DNA of 64,000 nt, from positions 2,321,001-2,385,000 of the forward strand of contig JAQPZY010001436.1 of assembly GCA_029931535.1 (NCBI GenBank). Reading direction: 5' to 3'. This document shows, piece after piece, positions 1 to 64,000 of this stretch; position 1 is the stretch's first letter; each line of letters starts with the position of its first letter. A program made the translations under genes and the position numbers. The notes beneath the pieces are model-generated. The model made no database searches and was not told the DNA's origin. It worked only from the letters and a program-made list of their open reading frames with translations. The stretch comes from Margaritifera margaritifera (lineage: Eukaryota; Mollusca; Bivalvia; Unionida; Margaritiferidae).

Positions 1-419
1 ATACTGTTCACCATTACTGGGTAGCTGGTTAAATGAGGGTAGAAAAGGGCAACTTAATCCTTTAATGAATAATACTGGTGTAAATTTCAAATATCGGCTT
101 CTCAGTAAAGATGCGTTTTTGTTATTCTAATTTTTGGGGTTTTAATTGGTATGCTTTTATACACATAGATGAGGCAATAATAAGGATCAGTTTTACTGCT
201 TTAGAGAGCACAGCTCACCATGTCAAAGTGTAAGCATAATAAGGATGAAAACTGTAACCCTTAGCTGGTGTTTTCAGACGAGATTTACTGTACATTACCA
301 TGAAGCAAGATAATGGATTTTTGATATTACTGGAAGCTGTGTACTTTGGAGATACACCCCATGTTGAGTTCCTCTGCAATGAGTTTTTACAGCCACGTTT
401 GACAGCGGTCACTTCAAAG
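1..419. other. No gene seen; AT-rich intergenic DNA
   Basis: Short open frames only, none with splice context or recognisable motifs. The right part may already belong to the decayed hAT element that is clear from about 430 onward. Confidence 0.4.
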
Positions 420-901
420 GGATAGAACTGAAGTGTTTGTCATGACAATGATTTCCAGGCCAAAGCAGTACAATGTATATGGATTATTCATGCAAACATA
501 CGTGATAGATTCCTGGACCATGCGATTTTGAATGCATTCACTGTATTTGAGCCTAACAATTTTTTTGCAAATTTTAGTGACATGACACAGCTTGGCTATG
601 ATCATGTGGACGTTTTGATTGATCCTTATGGTCAACCAAGAGAGAACTGTGATGTAGTCATCAGTGCCGATGAAGTATTGAGTGAGGGATTCTTAAGTAA
701 ATTGTATAAAACTATTATAGAGGACTGTCAGCAGCTGAATTACTGACAAATCTAGTTCCAGTTGTGTTTCCCACAGAATCTGTAAAAGGCATGGTAATCA
801 TCCTCTCCAGAGGGCTCCTTGAGTACACAGAGGGCATCTTCAGCATGCTTTTAGCATTTTAAAGGGCAGCCTTTTTTTATCGCAATTTAGTGTTCAGGTT
901 A

Positions 902-932
902 CAATAATAATAATAATAATAATGATAACAGT

Positions 933-972
<40 letters not shown>
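902..972. repeat. (AAT)n followed by (ATT)n, palindromic microsatellite
   Basis: About eight AAT units, a short spacer, then about 12 ATT units. The two arms are complementary and can form a hairpin. Confidence 0.95.
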
Positions 973-1334
973 GTTACTCATTGATTAAATTTAATATATA
1001 TTTTTTTAGGAGACAAATTTCAGCACAATAAATGTGTTCTGGTTTGTATGATCTTTAATACATTTATTGATTTATAAATAGCATACAAAGCTTTGTCTAT
1101 AAGAAGTCAAGTCATACATTTGATTATGATTTATACTTTCATGTTATAAGAATAGAAAATGTTCGTCAAATTGCTTGTGTGTTCATGCAGTTTGACAGAT
1201 GATCATCTCTATACATGTTGTAAAATATAAATACTGCCTAATTGCTGCAGTTAGTTGTAGCTTCTCTGTTGAATGGACAATAATTGGTGAATCATTTAGA
1301 ATAAAGAGAATTCACAAGACCAAGCCATTGTCTG

Positions 1335-1757
1335 CAAAGAGAATTCAAGTTGGAAAAGATGATCCTTTTAATCATATCTACCAACTGGAATGCGAAACGC
1401 TCTTCATTGAGTGGACACACTGCAATGAGCAGTTGAAATAAATAAAGACCTCCTTTATGCATCATCACATGGTGTTAATCCACTTTGGGCTCAGATGTAT
1501 TGCTGCTTATGATCATAGAAATTATATCAAGCCCATTAGTGACCTTTTTTGTTAGTGAGATATAAAAAGGGCAATTCAAGTTGGAAAGATAATCCCTTTA
1601 ATCATATTTACTCACCAGCATGTCAAATGCTGTTCAGTGAGTGGTCACACTGACGCAAGCAGTTGAAGCAAACAAAGACCTTTGGTGCTTATGATCATAG
1701 AAATTTAATTATCAAGCACAGAAGCAACTGTTTCTGTTAGTGAGACATAAAAAGGGG
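1335..1757. repeat. Imperfect tandem duplication, about 200-230 bp
   Basis: Both halves share the order: AATTCAAGTTGGAAA..., TTTAATCATAT, GTGG(A/T)CACAC, CAGTTGAA, GCTTATGATCATAGAAATT, GTTAGTGAGA(T/C)ATAAAAAGGG. Lies within the hAT remnant. Confidence 0.75.
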
Positions 1758-2318
1758 CATTTTGCAGCTGAAAAAAAGAGCAGGTTGTTAGGAAAAGTCC
1801 ATTGGGATGTAATAAAAATTGCTAGACGCGGAACAAAATGGTTAGGTGCGGGAATAAAACAGCATGGCGCATAGCCATCCTAAAATGGTCTGTGGGGAAC
1901 ACTATCCAATGAAAGGACAGTAACTGAATATGATTCGTTTTATAGAAATTTCACAGGTACTTCCAGTGTCAAGCGTGGAGTGTGAGTGCAGATTTTTGCA
2001 CCTTATTGTTTCAAAACAATGCAGATCAGGATGAGTGTTGACACTCTTGACAACTTATGAGAATAAATCTTGTTGCAAATGTGGCAAAGTTATTATCATT
2101 GACAATAATGCTGTGTAAATATGTTTTGCTAAAAAAACAGGAAAAACTTGTGCAGATATCCATAACAAATCATAGGGATAAACTTTTTGCTAGTTTGCTG
2201 CTACCAACTGATAAGACCTTTGGAGGGATAGAAACATTTTTTTTAATGAATATATATTACAAATGATGACGTCCATCGAAATGTCTGGTTGAACTTGTGA
2301 AAAGTTTAGGATCCCTGG

Positions 2319-2345
2319 TATATATATATATATATATATATATAT
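2319..2345. repeat. (TA)n microsatellite
   Basis: Uninterrupted TA run of about 13 units. Confidence 0.95.
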
Positions 2346-4056
2346 GCTTTGAATTTGTTTTAGTTCTTAATTTTGTTGTATTTAATGATTATTATTATCG
2401 TATTATTGATGTGTAATGTTGAATAATAGGACGAGGATCATGATCATAGTGAATTCTCTGTAAATATTTTTTTTAATGTGATAGATAAGACAAACACTCA
2501 CCATTCCTGTTCAGTAGGGGCATTATAAGTACAGTAATGTAAATAAAGAAAATGTACCAAGAGAAAAAAGTTTAAAAGTTTACAATAGTATGGAGAAGTC
2601 TGCAACATAGGTATTCATATATGAATTGCTGGCTGCAGATGGAGTAAAACAAGTGAATAGAGTGCGGAGAGTCATATTGGTACATACCAGATCTTCATCA
2701 AATCTGACAGTGTTTACAAATGTCCACATGTTTAATCTTTAAACTAGTAATTTTAATCCAAGACTTGATGGTTCAACATAATAGTCACTATTCCATTTAA
2801 GATATTCACTTGCAGGGGACATCAATTCCTGAATCCAACTAGCATCGATAATTAATATTCATTTTTGGATGAGTGATATTTCATGTAAGTAGCCCAATTG
2901 TTACATAGAAAAGGAACAACAATTTTAATTTGGGGATCAATTTCCCTGCATCATCCTTGCCTGGCTAGTAGGTCAAAATTGGAATTGTCACCCCTGACTT
3001 GTTTAAACATTTGAGGTAATGCTAAATGCCAAATTTTGGTAGAACATAAAAGTGACGATAATAATTCTTGCACATCTGATTGCAAGTACATGGTGGGAAC
3101 AGTGTTTCCAGTGTACACAGTTTGAAAGGCACCACCAGTGTTTGAACTGTGAAGACCTACAGTATCAATCATTGGGTTGACACTTTCTATATTTGGCTCA
3201 GGTCAGTGATGTAGCAAAGAAATTCTGGGTCATCCCACAAAACTTAATTCTGGGGCCCCCTGCCAATAAATTTTGCATGTTTGATGGGAATTTCGGGCCC
3301 CCTTGCAGTTGCGAGGCTTGCTTGGGCAGTTGCTATGCCTCTGGCCAAGGTTTGTTACTTTAGGAGGCTAGCTCCAGCTGCAGTTTGCAAGCAGTGGAGC
3401 TGCCTCTTTTACTGTATAAAATAAGCAGAAGTGTACTACATGAAGAGGGAAAACTTTAACAAATATATGTATTAAAAAACAATTTTTCATCAAAATCTTT
3501 TAATGATGAATAAACCCTTTGATAGAAAATTATGCAAATTGCTGAAAAATTTAGAAAAGTGGCATGGATGCTTATAACACCAAAACATTATCATGTAAGT
3601 GTTTTTTATTTGCAAGCAAGGGTGTTATTCTTATCTAGCTCACATCTGACTGGCATGGAACTTGCTGGGCACCTCTGTACACAACAGAGATATTCATTTT
3701 CCAAACAAGATATTTGGGGAAAATGATAATTTTCACGAGCACACAAATTATCCAGACAGAAAGAAAAGTTGTATATATTTAATAATTTTTTTATGACAGT
3801 AAATGTATTTAGAATTTTATGCATTTGATATTTTATGTTTCCATGGAAACAAAGTGTAGCATTAGTAGTATATAAATTGAGAGTGCTGGACCACAGTAAG
3901 ACATATACAAACTGAGAGTGCTGGACCATAGAGTAGTTTCAGTAGGAGTCTTTACATAAGCAGGGGACTGAGGGGATATGTCATCTTTAGATGACTCTTG
4001 TTACATGTTAGATATACTACATAGTTATCATTCAGTGTGTATATTTCTCATTTCAG
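2346..4056. other. Non-coding stretch upstream of FBXO15 exon 1
   Basis: AT-rich, with open frames no longer than about 100 codons and no recognisable motif. The patch 3220-3350 is richer in G and C and reads like repeat DNA. A promoter or leader exon of FBXO15 may lie here but no clear TATA or initiator signal stands out. Confidence 0.35.
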
Positions 4057-4087
4057 CAAAATGAGTTGATCATGCATAGGAAAACAT

Positions 4088-58137
<54,050 letters not shown>

Positions 58138-58900
58138 GATACCTGTCCTTTGTAACAAAAAGCAACACGAGACTTTCCAATTGCTTCATCCAAAATGTTT
58201 ATAAAAATGAATGGATGCTGCATGTTAGTGCTCTCAGAAACTGGTTTGTACATAAGCTCAGCTGAAAAAATGATACAACTCTTTCATTTTTTGAGAAAAA
58301 TTGCATCTTTTTGAACACTCCATCAAAGATTTTAAAAAAAATTGGATAGATTTTGTTGATATTTCCTGTTCAAGACTTATGAGATACGAAGCATGTGTAG
58401 CTCCAGACTGTATAAGAGTCTCGCTTTTTTGTCTGGTTTGCATTAGTAAATGACAAAAGATAAGTATGACTTATCTGACAGTGTTGGTGACCAAGTTATC
58501 ATTTTCACTGTTATGATTATGTGATAAATTTTTGTGATAAATATTTGGCAAATACAGTGGAGGTACTTTATAGCATATATTGCAGGTGAAACACCAGCTT
58601 TCATGGAATACTTGTTCAAAAGAGCAATGTAGCCTGGATCTTGCCATATATGAGTATTTTTACAGATTTGTGGACAGTGTTTTTCATTGGTGTTAGAGAC
58701 TTGTTTGATGTCAAAAGCAGCCAAAGAGTGTTTATCTTGTTCCCCTTAATTCTTGCAAAGTATCTTGTGTGAAATTTTGACTCTAGAACAATTGTTACCA
58801 CTTACTGGTCACATGCTAAAAAGTGTCCAACATATAGACCCCCCACCTCCAAAAAAGAATTTCCAGTTATGATTTAATGAATGTCTTTGTTTTAAGCACA
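58138..58900. other. Presumed FBXO15 3' UTR and downstream DNA
   Basis: No AATAAA; several near-variants (GATAAA at 58520-58545). The mRNA end is not placed. Confidence 0.4.
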
Positions 58901-58902
58901 CT

Positions 58903-59127
58903 GGGATATTGGACAAGGCAAAGATACAAATTGGCATATTGGACATGACAAATGCAGATTGGATATTGCACAAGACAAAGATGCAAATTGGCATATTGAA
59001 CATGACACATACAAACTGGATATTGGACAAGAAAAATATAGATATTAGCATATTGGACACAGATTCAAATCATATATTGGACAAGACAAAGATACAAATT
59101 GGCATATTGGACAAGACAAAGATGCAA
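58903..59127. repeat. Degenerate minisatellite, about 33-bp period
   Basis: Phrases ATATTGGACA(A/T)GACAAA, GAT(A/G)CAAATTGGCAT recur about seven times with insertions. Confidence 0.85.
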
Positions 59128-59229
59128 CATTAATATAATTAATATCTTCAGTAGAATAGAACATAAGGAACACTGTTATCAGGTCAGAAGTTTTAAATGT
59201 ATCCGCTTGCATTCAACTTTTTTTTTTTC

Positions 59230-59900
59230 ACGGTAATCAGCGCCGGCTAAATTTTGATGTGCTAAACATTGTTGCAATGCTTTGACTAGGTAAATTTGCA
59301 ATTTATTTACACTTCCTTGGAAAATAAGCTCGGTTGTTTGTTTTATTTCTTATCTTAAATCATAGTATTTGATATATCCTTGCGACAATACAGTGATCAA
59401 TGCATCATTGACTCAGTGTGGTCTACTCACGGTAATCAGTGCTGGCTAAGCTTTGATGTGCTAAACATAGTTACAAAGCATTGTCTTGGTAAATTTGCAA
59501 TTTATTTATTTTTCTTCTGAAAATAAGCTTGGTTCTTTGTTTTATTTCTCATCTTAACTCATAGTATTTGATATATCCTTGCGACAATACAGTGATCAAT
59601 GCTTCATTGACTCAGTGTGGTCTGCTCACGGTAATCAGCGCCGGCTAAGCTTTGATGTGCTAAACATAGTTACAATGCATTGTCTTGGTAAATGTGCAAG
59701 TTTTTCAAATTCCTCTCATGAAAATAAGAAAGGTTCTTTGTTTTATTTCTAATCTTTAACCACAGTATTTGATCCTTCTTTGTTACAATAGAGTGAGCAA
59801 TATTTAATTGACTCGGCATGGTGTTTTTAAAGGTAATCAGCGCCGGCTAAAGTTTTGATGTGCCAAACAATAATTACAAAGTATTGTCTTGGTAAATTCT
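59230..59900. repeat. Satellite, about 200-bp period, 3.3 copies
   Basis: Copies begin at about 59231, 59430, 59629 and 59831 (spacings 199, 199, 202). Each opens with CGGTAATCAGCGCCGGCTAA, a CG-rich box far better preserved than the rest, then TTTTGATGTGC(T/C)AAACA, TTGTCTTGGTAAAT, GAAAATAAGC, TTTGTTTTATTTC, TATTTGATATATCCTTG, CAATACAGTGATCAAT, TTGACTCAGTGTGGT. Confidence 0.93.
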
Positions 59901-59959
59901 ATCTAGGACACTGAGATATATTTTAGAAGTGTCATGCTTGTCCAAATAAGTATAAATAC

Positions 59960-60470
59960 TGGACCTGAACTTTCACATAACATCTTGCATTTGATCTTGA
60001 AATGCCAGGAATGATGACAGATAAGGACATATAGCGACTTTTTGAAAGTGATGACGACGAAGAGGAATTTGATGGATTTCATGCAATAGACTGAACTCCA
60101 TCAACAAGGCGAACCTTAAAATGGCCCTTTTAAGGGCCAACTATAAAATCGAAAAGATATACTTTAAAGTTTGCCACTTTTTCGTAATCGGGTGCTGCTC
60201 ACTGACAGGAAAGACCAGAGAAACAGTTATGTGCTGGTTTATTATAAAGAGTTCAAACATCATGTAACAAATGATGATCAGTGCACTATCCAAAATGGCC
60301 GACTGTTGTTGCACTATGAATGGGAGCAAAATTATAAAGATTTTAAAATGTATTAAATCACATGTGCGTTATATGACAGAACTATGTTTTTTCCCCTCAT
60401 TCTGGGTCGAAATCGGGGTGCACGTTATACATCAGTGCGCATTATACACACCAAAATACGGTATTGACAG
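59960..60470. mobile_element. DNA-transposon scrap
   Basis: At 60040-60090 a stretch reads LFESDDDEEEFDGFHAID in one frame, the acidic start seen in some piggyBac-like transposases (weak). The right part (60395-60465) with CGAAATCGGGGTGCACGTTA and GTGCGCATTATACACACCAA, AATACGGTA resembles a transposon end. A short piece at most; frames are broken. Confidence 0.35.
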
Positions 60471-60589
60471 TTGACAGTGTGAGGGTGGGTTAGGGGCGGC
60501 TGATGTGACCATATTAAAATTTCCAGCAACTGTTCAGTCATATGTTTAATGTTTCTTTCATAACAAATGATGAAAAGTATATATGTACA

Positions 60590-60595
<6 letters not shown>

Positions 60596-60676
<81 letters not shown>
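60596..60676. repeat. (TG)n-(TA)n-(CA) microsatellite
   Basis: About 38 uninterrupted TA units with short TG and AC flanks. Confidence 0.97.
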
Positions 60677-60680
<4 letters not shown>

Positions 60681-62587
60681 TTGCATACAGAAATTTATGG
60701 GAGGTGTGATTGGGTTCCCCTTTTCCCCATCAACTTAGGCATGTAACCTGCAGTTAAGGGCCAATCTGTTTAACATTTTAGGTCCCTTGATCTGTTCAAC
60801 CAACTGGTATTCTTTTGTGGCTTCTTAGCTTGCAGGGATTCTTGCTGGAAGGGATCTTTGGCATCAGTAGAGCCAATTTCGTTCTTGGGTGATGTGTTGT
60901 CTTTATTTCAGAAATAATTTTTCACCTCCTCCGCCCCATCATGCCTCCTTGTACAGAATAGTTTGTATATTTCATCCTTTGTTAGTGACATGTTTGTCTT
61001 CATAATTGTTCAGATTTGTGGCATTTCCAGTCTCAGAATTTCTTATATTGCTGTATGTTTCATTGTTGAGTTGTTTTTGCTTTTACTCCACAGACTTTGA
61101 TAAAATAGTTATGTTATGCCATAAATACATAGTTAATTTTTATTTCAAAATACTATTCACGTTGAATACAAAGTCACAAAAGTGGCCAGCATCAAGCATA
61201 GTTGTTTCATTGTTGAGATCACCTGAAAGTTGAGTATTGCTTACTATATATATTTCCCAGTTGCATTTCAAATTTTATTACCTTTCTCTTTGCTATGACT
61301 CATGCCACATATATTATTGGTAATTCCATCTGTAAATGGTTACACTGGCATTTGAATTTGAAAGGGGGTTAGTGTATTAAATAATAGAATTGTTGTTATA
61401 TATATATGTTTTGGGATTTATTTGTGCTCAGACAGTTGACTATGGGGATACAATTTTTTATGATGTCAGCAAGATATTATTCTAAGTTTGCTATTGTTTA
61501 ATCCATTTGCATCTGTAAACACTGGTGTTAATGAAATACAAAGAAATTTAATCATTGCTAAATCTTTTGATGGTTTATAATCACAGACTGGTAAAAAAAA
61601 TATTCACTAAAATTTTGTTGCCACATTTGCATTATGCAAATTATGTACCATAATTTTACTGAAGTCTATTATATATCAAATACTCCCAGCAGTTTGTTAA
61701 AATATAGCATTTTTTTTACTGTGCATAATAATGTTTGTGGCTTTGTGAAAAATAACTTTTTGTCAGTACTTAAAATAATAACTTCGGGATAGTGTCATAT
61801 TACTTCCATAAGAGAAGCATTATTGGTTGGGTCTTTCAATTTATGGCTTGTAGCAACCATGAAGTCCATGAGAATTGGTAACCCACAAAATGTGAATTTT
61901 CAGTATTTTTTAATTTGGAAAAGTTTTGTGTCACCAGAATGTTGTAATAGTATGAAAAATGCAATCCATAAACCACTAATATGGCAAATCATAGTTAATG
62001 ATTATGCTTCAGATTTTCTTTGTTTGTATCTACATTTTGTCTGCAGTTGTAGATTTTGTGATGAAACATTGACTATATATTTCAATTTATAAATAAAGTT
62101 TAGAGGAGTTGTGTCCCCCTGAATACCTCTTGTGTCCTAAATTTGACAACCAAATATGAAGAAAATAAAATAGATCAGTTCATATTTTAACTAATATTGT
62201 AGAACCGATTCAAAATAATGTAGATTCAGTGATATTCAACCCACAACAAAGGAATGTTTTCAATTCAAATGTTTATGTAACATTAATTTAAATATTTTGT
62301 GCTGCTCTGTTTTGAACCTTCATTTAAGTATCACTCAGCTAATTGAGTCAATCAGCTGTTAATGCATCCTATTATAGTTATTGCATCCTATTATATTAAA
62401 GAGATAGATGTACCTCTAGACTACTTAAAATGTTTTGAATACTTTGCACAAAATATACATTTGCATCCGATTTTTGTTTAAAATGTTAAAACCAACAATG
62501 AGACAAAACAACATTGATATGTCACAAAGTATTTTTTTTGTATAATACATTTCATGGAGAAGAAGGCAGATAAATATAAAATAAATG
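60677..62587. other. Intergenic DNA between convergent genes; no gene seen
   Basis: Open frames up to 89 codons (61823-62092) without recognisable motifs; an AATAAA follows at 62090-62096, so a short transcript end cannot be excluded. The very AT-rich 62100-62580 leads into the 3' UTR of the CBM14 gene. Confidence 0.4.
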
Positions 62588-62593
62588 TTTATT
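62588..62593 (-). promoter_or_regulatory. Poly(A) signal AATAAA of the CBM14 gene
   Basis: AATAAA on the - strand, about 145 bp past the stop codon of the chitin-binding gene, in a T/A-rich 3' UTR. Other AATAAA-like words nearby (62607-62612 region) could serve as well. Confidence 0.55.
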
Positions 62594-62738
62594 TAAAACT
62601 ATACAATAAATATCAACAGAAGATAGTGAAAATAATTTGATGAAACAATCAATGGAATCTCATGCTGAAATATGATGTGGTGAGTAAATATTAAGTGTAA
62701 ACCATACAATAATCACAGTATTTAATTTCAATATCACA

Positions 62739-62989
62739 TTAATTTGCACGATTGTTCAAATAAAATTCTACACATTCTCTACTGTATGGGTTGAAAGTTT
62801 GGTAGCCAGTATTACTATGAGGACATTGTGCTTGCAAGGTTACACGGCCCTGATGACAGATGACGTAAAATGGGGACCATTCTTTTCCAATCCAGGGATT
62901 CTTCCCATCAGGCAGTTCAGTACAACTGGGATAGCGCACATGACATGAAATGCACATGGCATTCTTGCACTGGTTAGACTCATATTCAC
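62739..62989 (-). CDS. Peritrophin-A (CBM14) protein, last exon
   Basis: On the - strand an acceptor TTTACAG ends at 62990 and the exon runs to TAA at 62739-62741. The first two nucleotides complete a Cys codon with the upstream exon (DP-C). The translation has a cysteine-dense linker (CEYESNQCKNAMCISCHVRY, then PSC), followed by a chitin-binding type-2 fold: LPDGKNPWIGKEWSPFYVIC, GRVTLQAQCP, QTFNPYSRECVEF. Known: CBM14/peritrophin-A domains bind chitin and act outside the cell in cuticle, gut lining, mucus or shell matrix. Inferred: secreted matrix or gut protein. Which tissue cannot be told from sequence. Confidence 0.87.
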
Positions 62990-63788
62990 CTGTAAATTTA
63001 AGGCAGATTAGTCTTGGAGAAACTGATAGATATATTAAAAAAAATTGTTTTCACAAGATAATAATTAAAAAAAAAAAAAAAAGAGAGGATACCTGTACAT
63101 GTCTTGTCTTGTAGAATAATTTTAGTCCCAGGTCTAGTTAAGAAAACAAGGCTTACCATTTATCAACCTTTTTGTATTTCTTTTTTTTTGGGAGTGGTAG
63201 TGATGGAGTAAGGGTGGTAAATTCTTAATTAATTTTTTCGATCGAGTATTTTATTTTTAAAAATAGTGGGATTATCGTTATGGATTGATAGGAGTTCAAT
63301 ACAGAAACAAGAAACTCTTTGGGTATTCATACCCTCATAACATAATATTTCATTGAACATGAATTTTGTGTGATGTGCACACTCTTGATTTAAAGCATAA
63401 ATGACAGCACACATTTAATTTGGGAGTAGAGGAAACTGGGGTGGTAGTGGTGATAATTGCAAGATATAATGTACAGAAATTCTACCCATCCGCCACCTTG
63501 AGCAATGCATAAATACCCTTCACTATATGCATGCAAAAAATCGAACCCTACTTGAATTTAATCCCTCACCTACCCGGAAAAATTAACTACTAACTTTATT
63601 ATAATTATATCTGATAGTCATATCCAAAAGATTTGAAGTTTCTTTCAAGATTTGTCTGAAACGTTTTGAAGATTTAAAATAAGTCATCGTTTTTTGATTC
63701 AGTGGAATCAAAATTCTCTCTGAAAGACTTTGTAGAGTTTCAGTTTGTGATTGGAAGTCTCTTTTGTTTTGAAGAAAAAAATACTTAC
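62990..63788 (-). other. Intron of the CBM14 gene
   Basis: GT-AG intron on the - strand between the two chitin-binding exons. Contains poly(A)/poly(T) runs at 63065-63083 and 63180-63190. No other feature. Confidence 0.75.
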
Positions 63789-64000
63789 AAGGATCTCTGG
63801 GCTCAGGACGGTTTCCACACTCAACATGTTGATAGCTATCACATTTTCCGGTTGTGACGTCATACAAAAGCGGATATGGACACTCGCGCTCTTGCATGAC
63901 AAGGGCTCCATTTTCTGTTTTCGTGCACTCCAGGAATTTAGCACAGCTTCCACTGTGAATTGCAGAGTCGCCAATTTTACATGTAGATGTTGATTCTAAA
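63789..64000 (-). CDS. Peritrophin-A (CBM14) protein, internal exon (partial, runs off window)
   Basis: On the - strand an open segment runs from the window edge to donor GTAAGT at 63788-63783. It encodes a complete six-cysteine CBM14 domain: C-KIGDSAIHSGSC-AKFLEC ... GALVMQEREC, PYPLLYDVTTGKC, DSYQHVEC, then GNRPEPRDP. Spacing of the six Cys and the aromatic positions fit peritrophin-A. It joins the 62739-62989 exon in frame across a 799-bp intron. The 5' end, signal peptide and any further domains lie beyond the window. Confidence 0.87.

Larger units (their letters stand above)
420..2270 (+). mobile_element. Decayed hAT transposase remnant
   Basis: Two pieces show hAT transposase character. 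At 500-745 an open stretch reads IRDRFLDHAILNAFTVFEPN, then FSDMTQLGYDHVDVL and CDVVISADEVL, the style of the region before the C-terminal domain in zinc-finger-862-like hAT proteins. At 1958-2090 the hAT dimerisation region appears in pieces: LPVSSVECE, then after a frame change RMSVDTLDNL, then after another shift MRINLV. Stops and at least two frameshifts show it is dead. In between, a segment of about 200 bp is duplicated in tandem (1335-1560 and 1568-1757). No terminal inverted repeats were found. Family call is by motif only. Confidence 0.6.

Noticed and set aside
61823..62092. 89-codon open frame followed by AATAAA
   Set aside because: No conserved motif, AT-rich codon use like surrounding non-coding DNA.

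Overview
This is a eukaryotic (metazoan) genomic window. It is AT-rich, with long introns, GT-AG splice junctions, many minisatellites and microsatellites, and old mobile elements. Repeats of a style common in molluscs (starting near AGCTCAYYTGG, ending in CAGGTGAG), a chitin-binding peritrophin-A gene, and the degree of divergence from vertebrate FBXO15 suggest a mollusc, probably a bivalve. That taxonomic call is inference.

The main content is one gene on the + strand that fills about 54 kb (4088-58137). It encodes an F-box protein that I identify as FBXO15. I assembled it by eye from 15 exons: 4088-4139 (tentative), 6594-6783, 16109-16213 (F-box), 17502-17627, 20772-20864, 23102-23311, 32101-32236, 37598-37680, 39333-39388, 44183-44281, 50043-50158, 52209-52270, 54589-54626, 55452-55537 and 58033-58137. 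All 14 junctions are GT-AG and phase-consistent. The joined CDS is 1557 nt, or 518 residues plus stop, close to the roughly 510 residues of the mammalian protein. A further open, splice-flanked segment at 36733-36889 has the same entry and exit phases as the 32101-32236 exon. It is a candidate alternative exon.

At the right edge, on the - strand, lies the 3' part of a second gene (62739-62989 and 63789 to beyond 64000). It encodes an extracellular protein with two CBM14 (peritrophin-A) chitin-binding domains and a poly(A) signal near 62590. The two genes converge.

The rest is intronic and intergenic repeat DNA. From left to right: a decayed hAT transposase (about 420-2270); a 21-bp minisatellite (8697-9184); three copies of a Tc1/mariner- or pogo-like non-autonomous element (6981, 10029, 18346); five copies of a compact foldback element holding two internal hairpins (4574, 17785, 20907, 21925, 52556); three copies of the mollusc-type repeat (5095, 24000, 50466); a 4.1-kb segment bounded by about 180-bp inverted repeats (23583-27708); a LINE with reverse transcriptase motifs (28600-30620) and a truncated relative (35749-36282); a long GATA array and a 41-bp minisatellite on either side of exon 7; a 20-bp minisatellite (38101-38650); a 1.2-kb TIR element (46645-47859); two tRNA-derived SINE-like units (49198, 52440); a 31-bp minisatellite (52990-53785); a 42-bp array that repeats a splice-acceptor-like sequence six times (54113-54364); and a satellite with a period of about 200 bp (59230-59890). 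Most other short open frames in the window are chance or lie inside these repeats.
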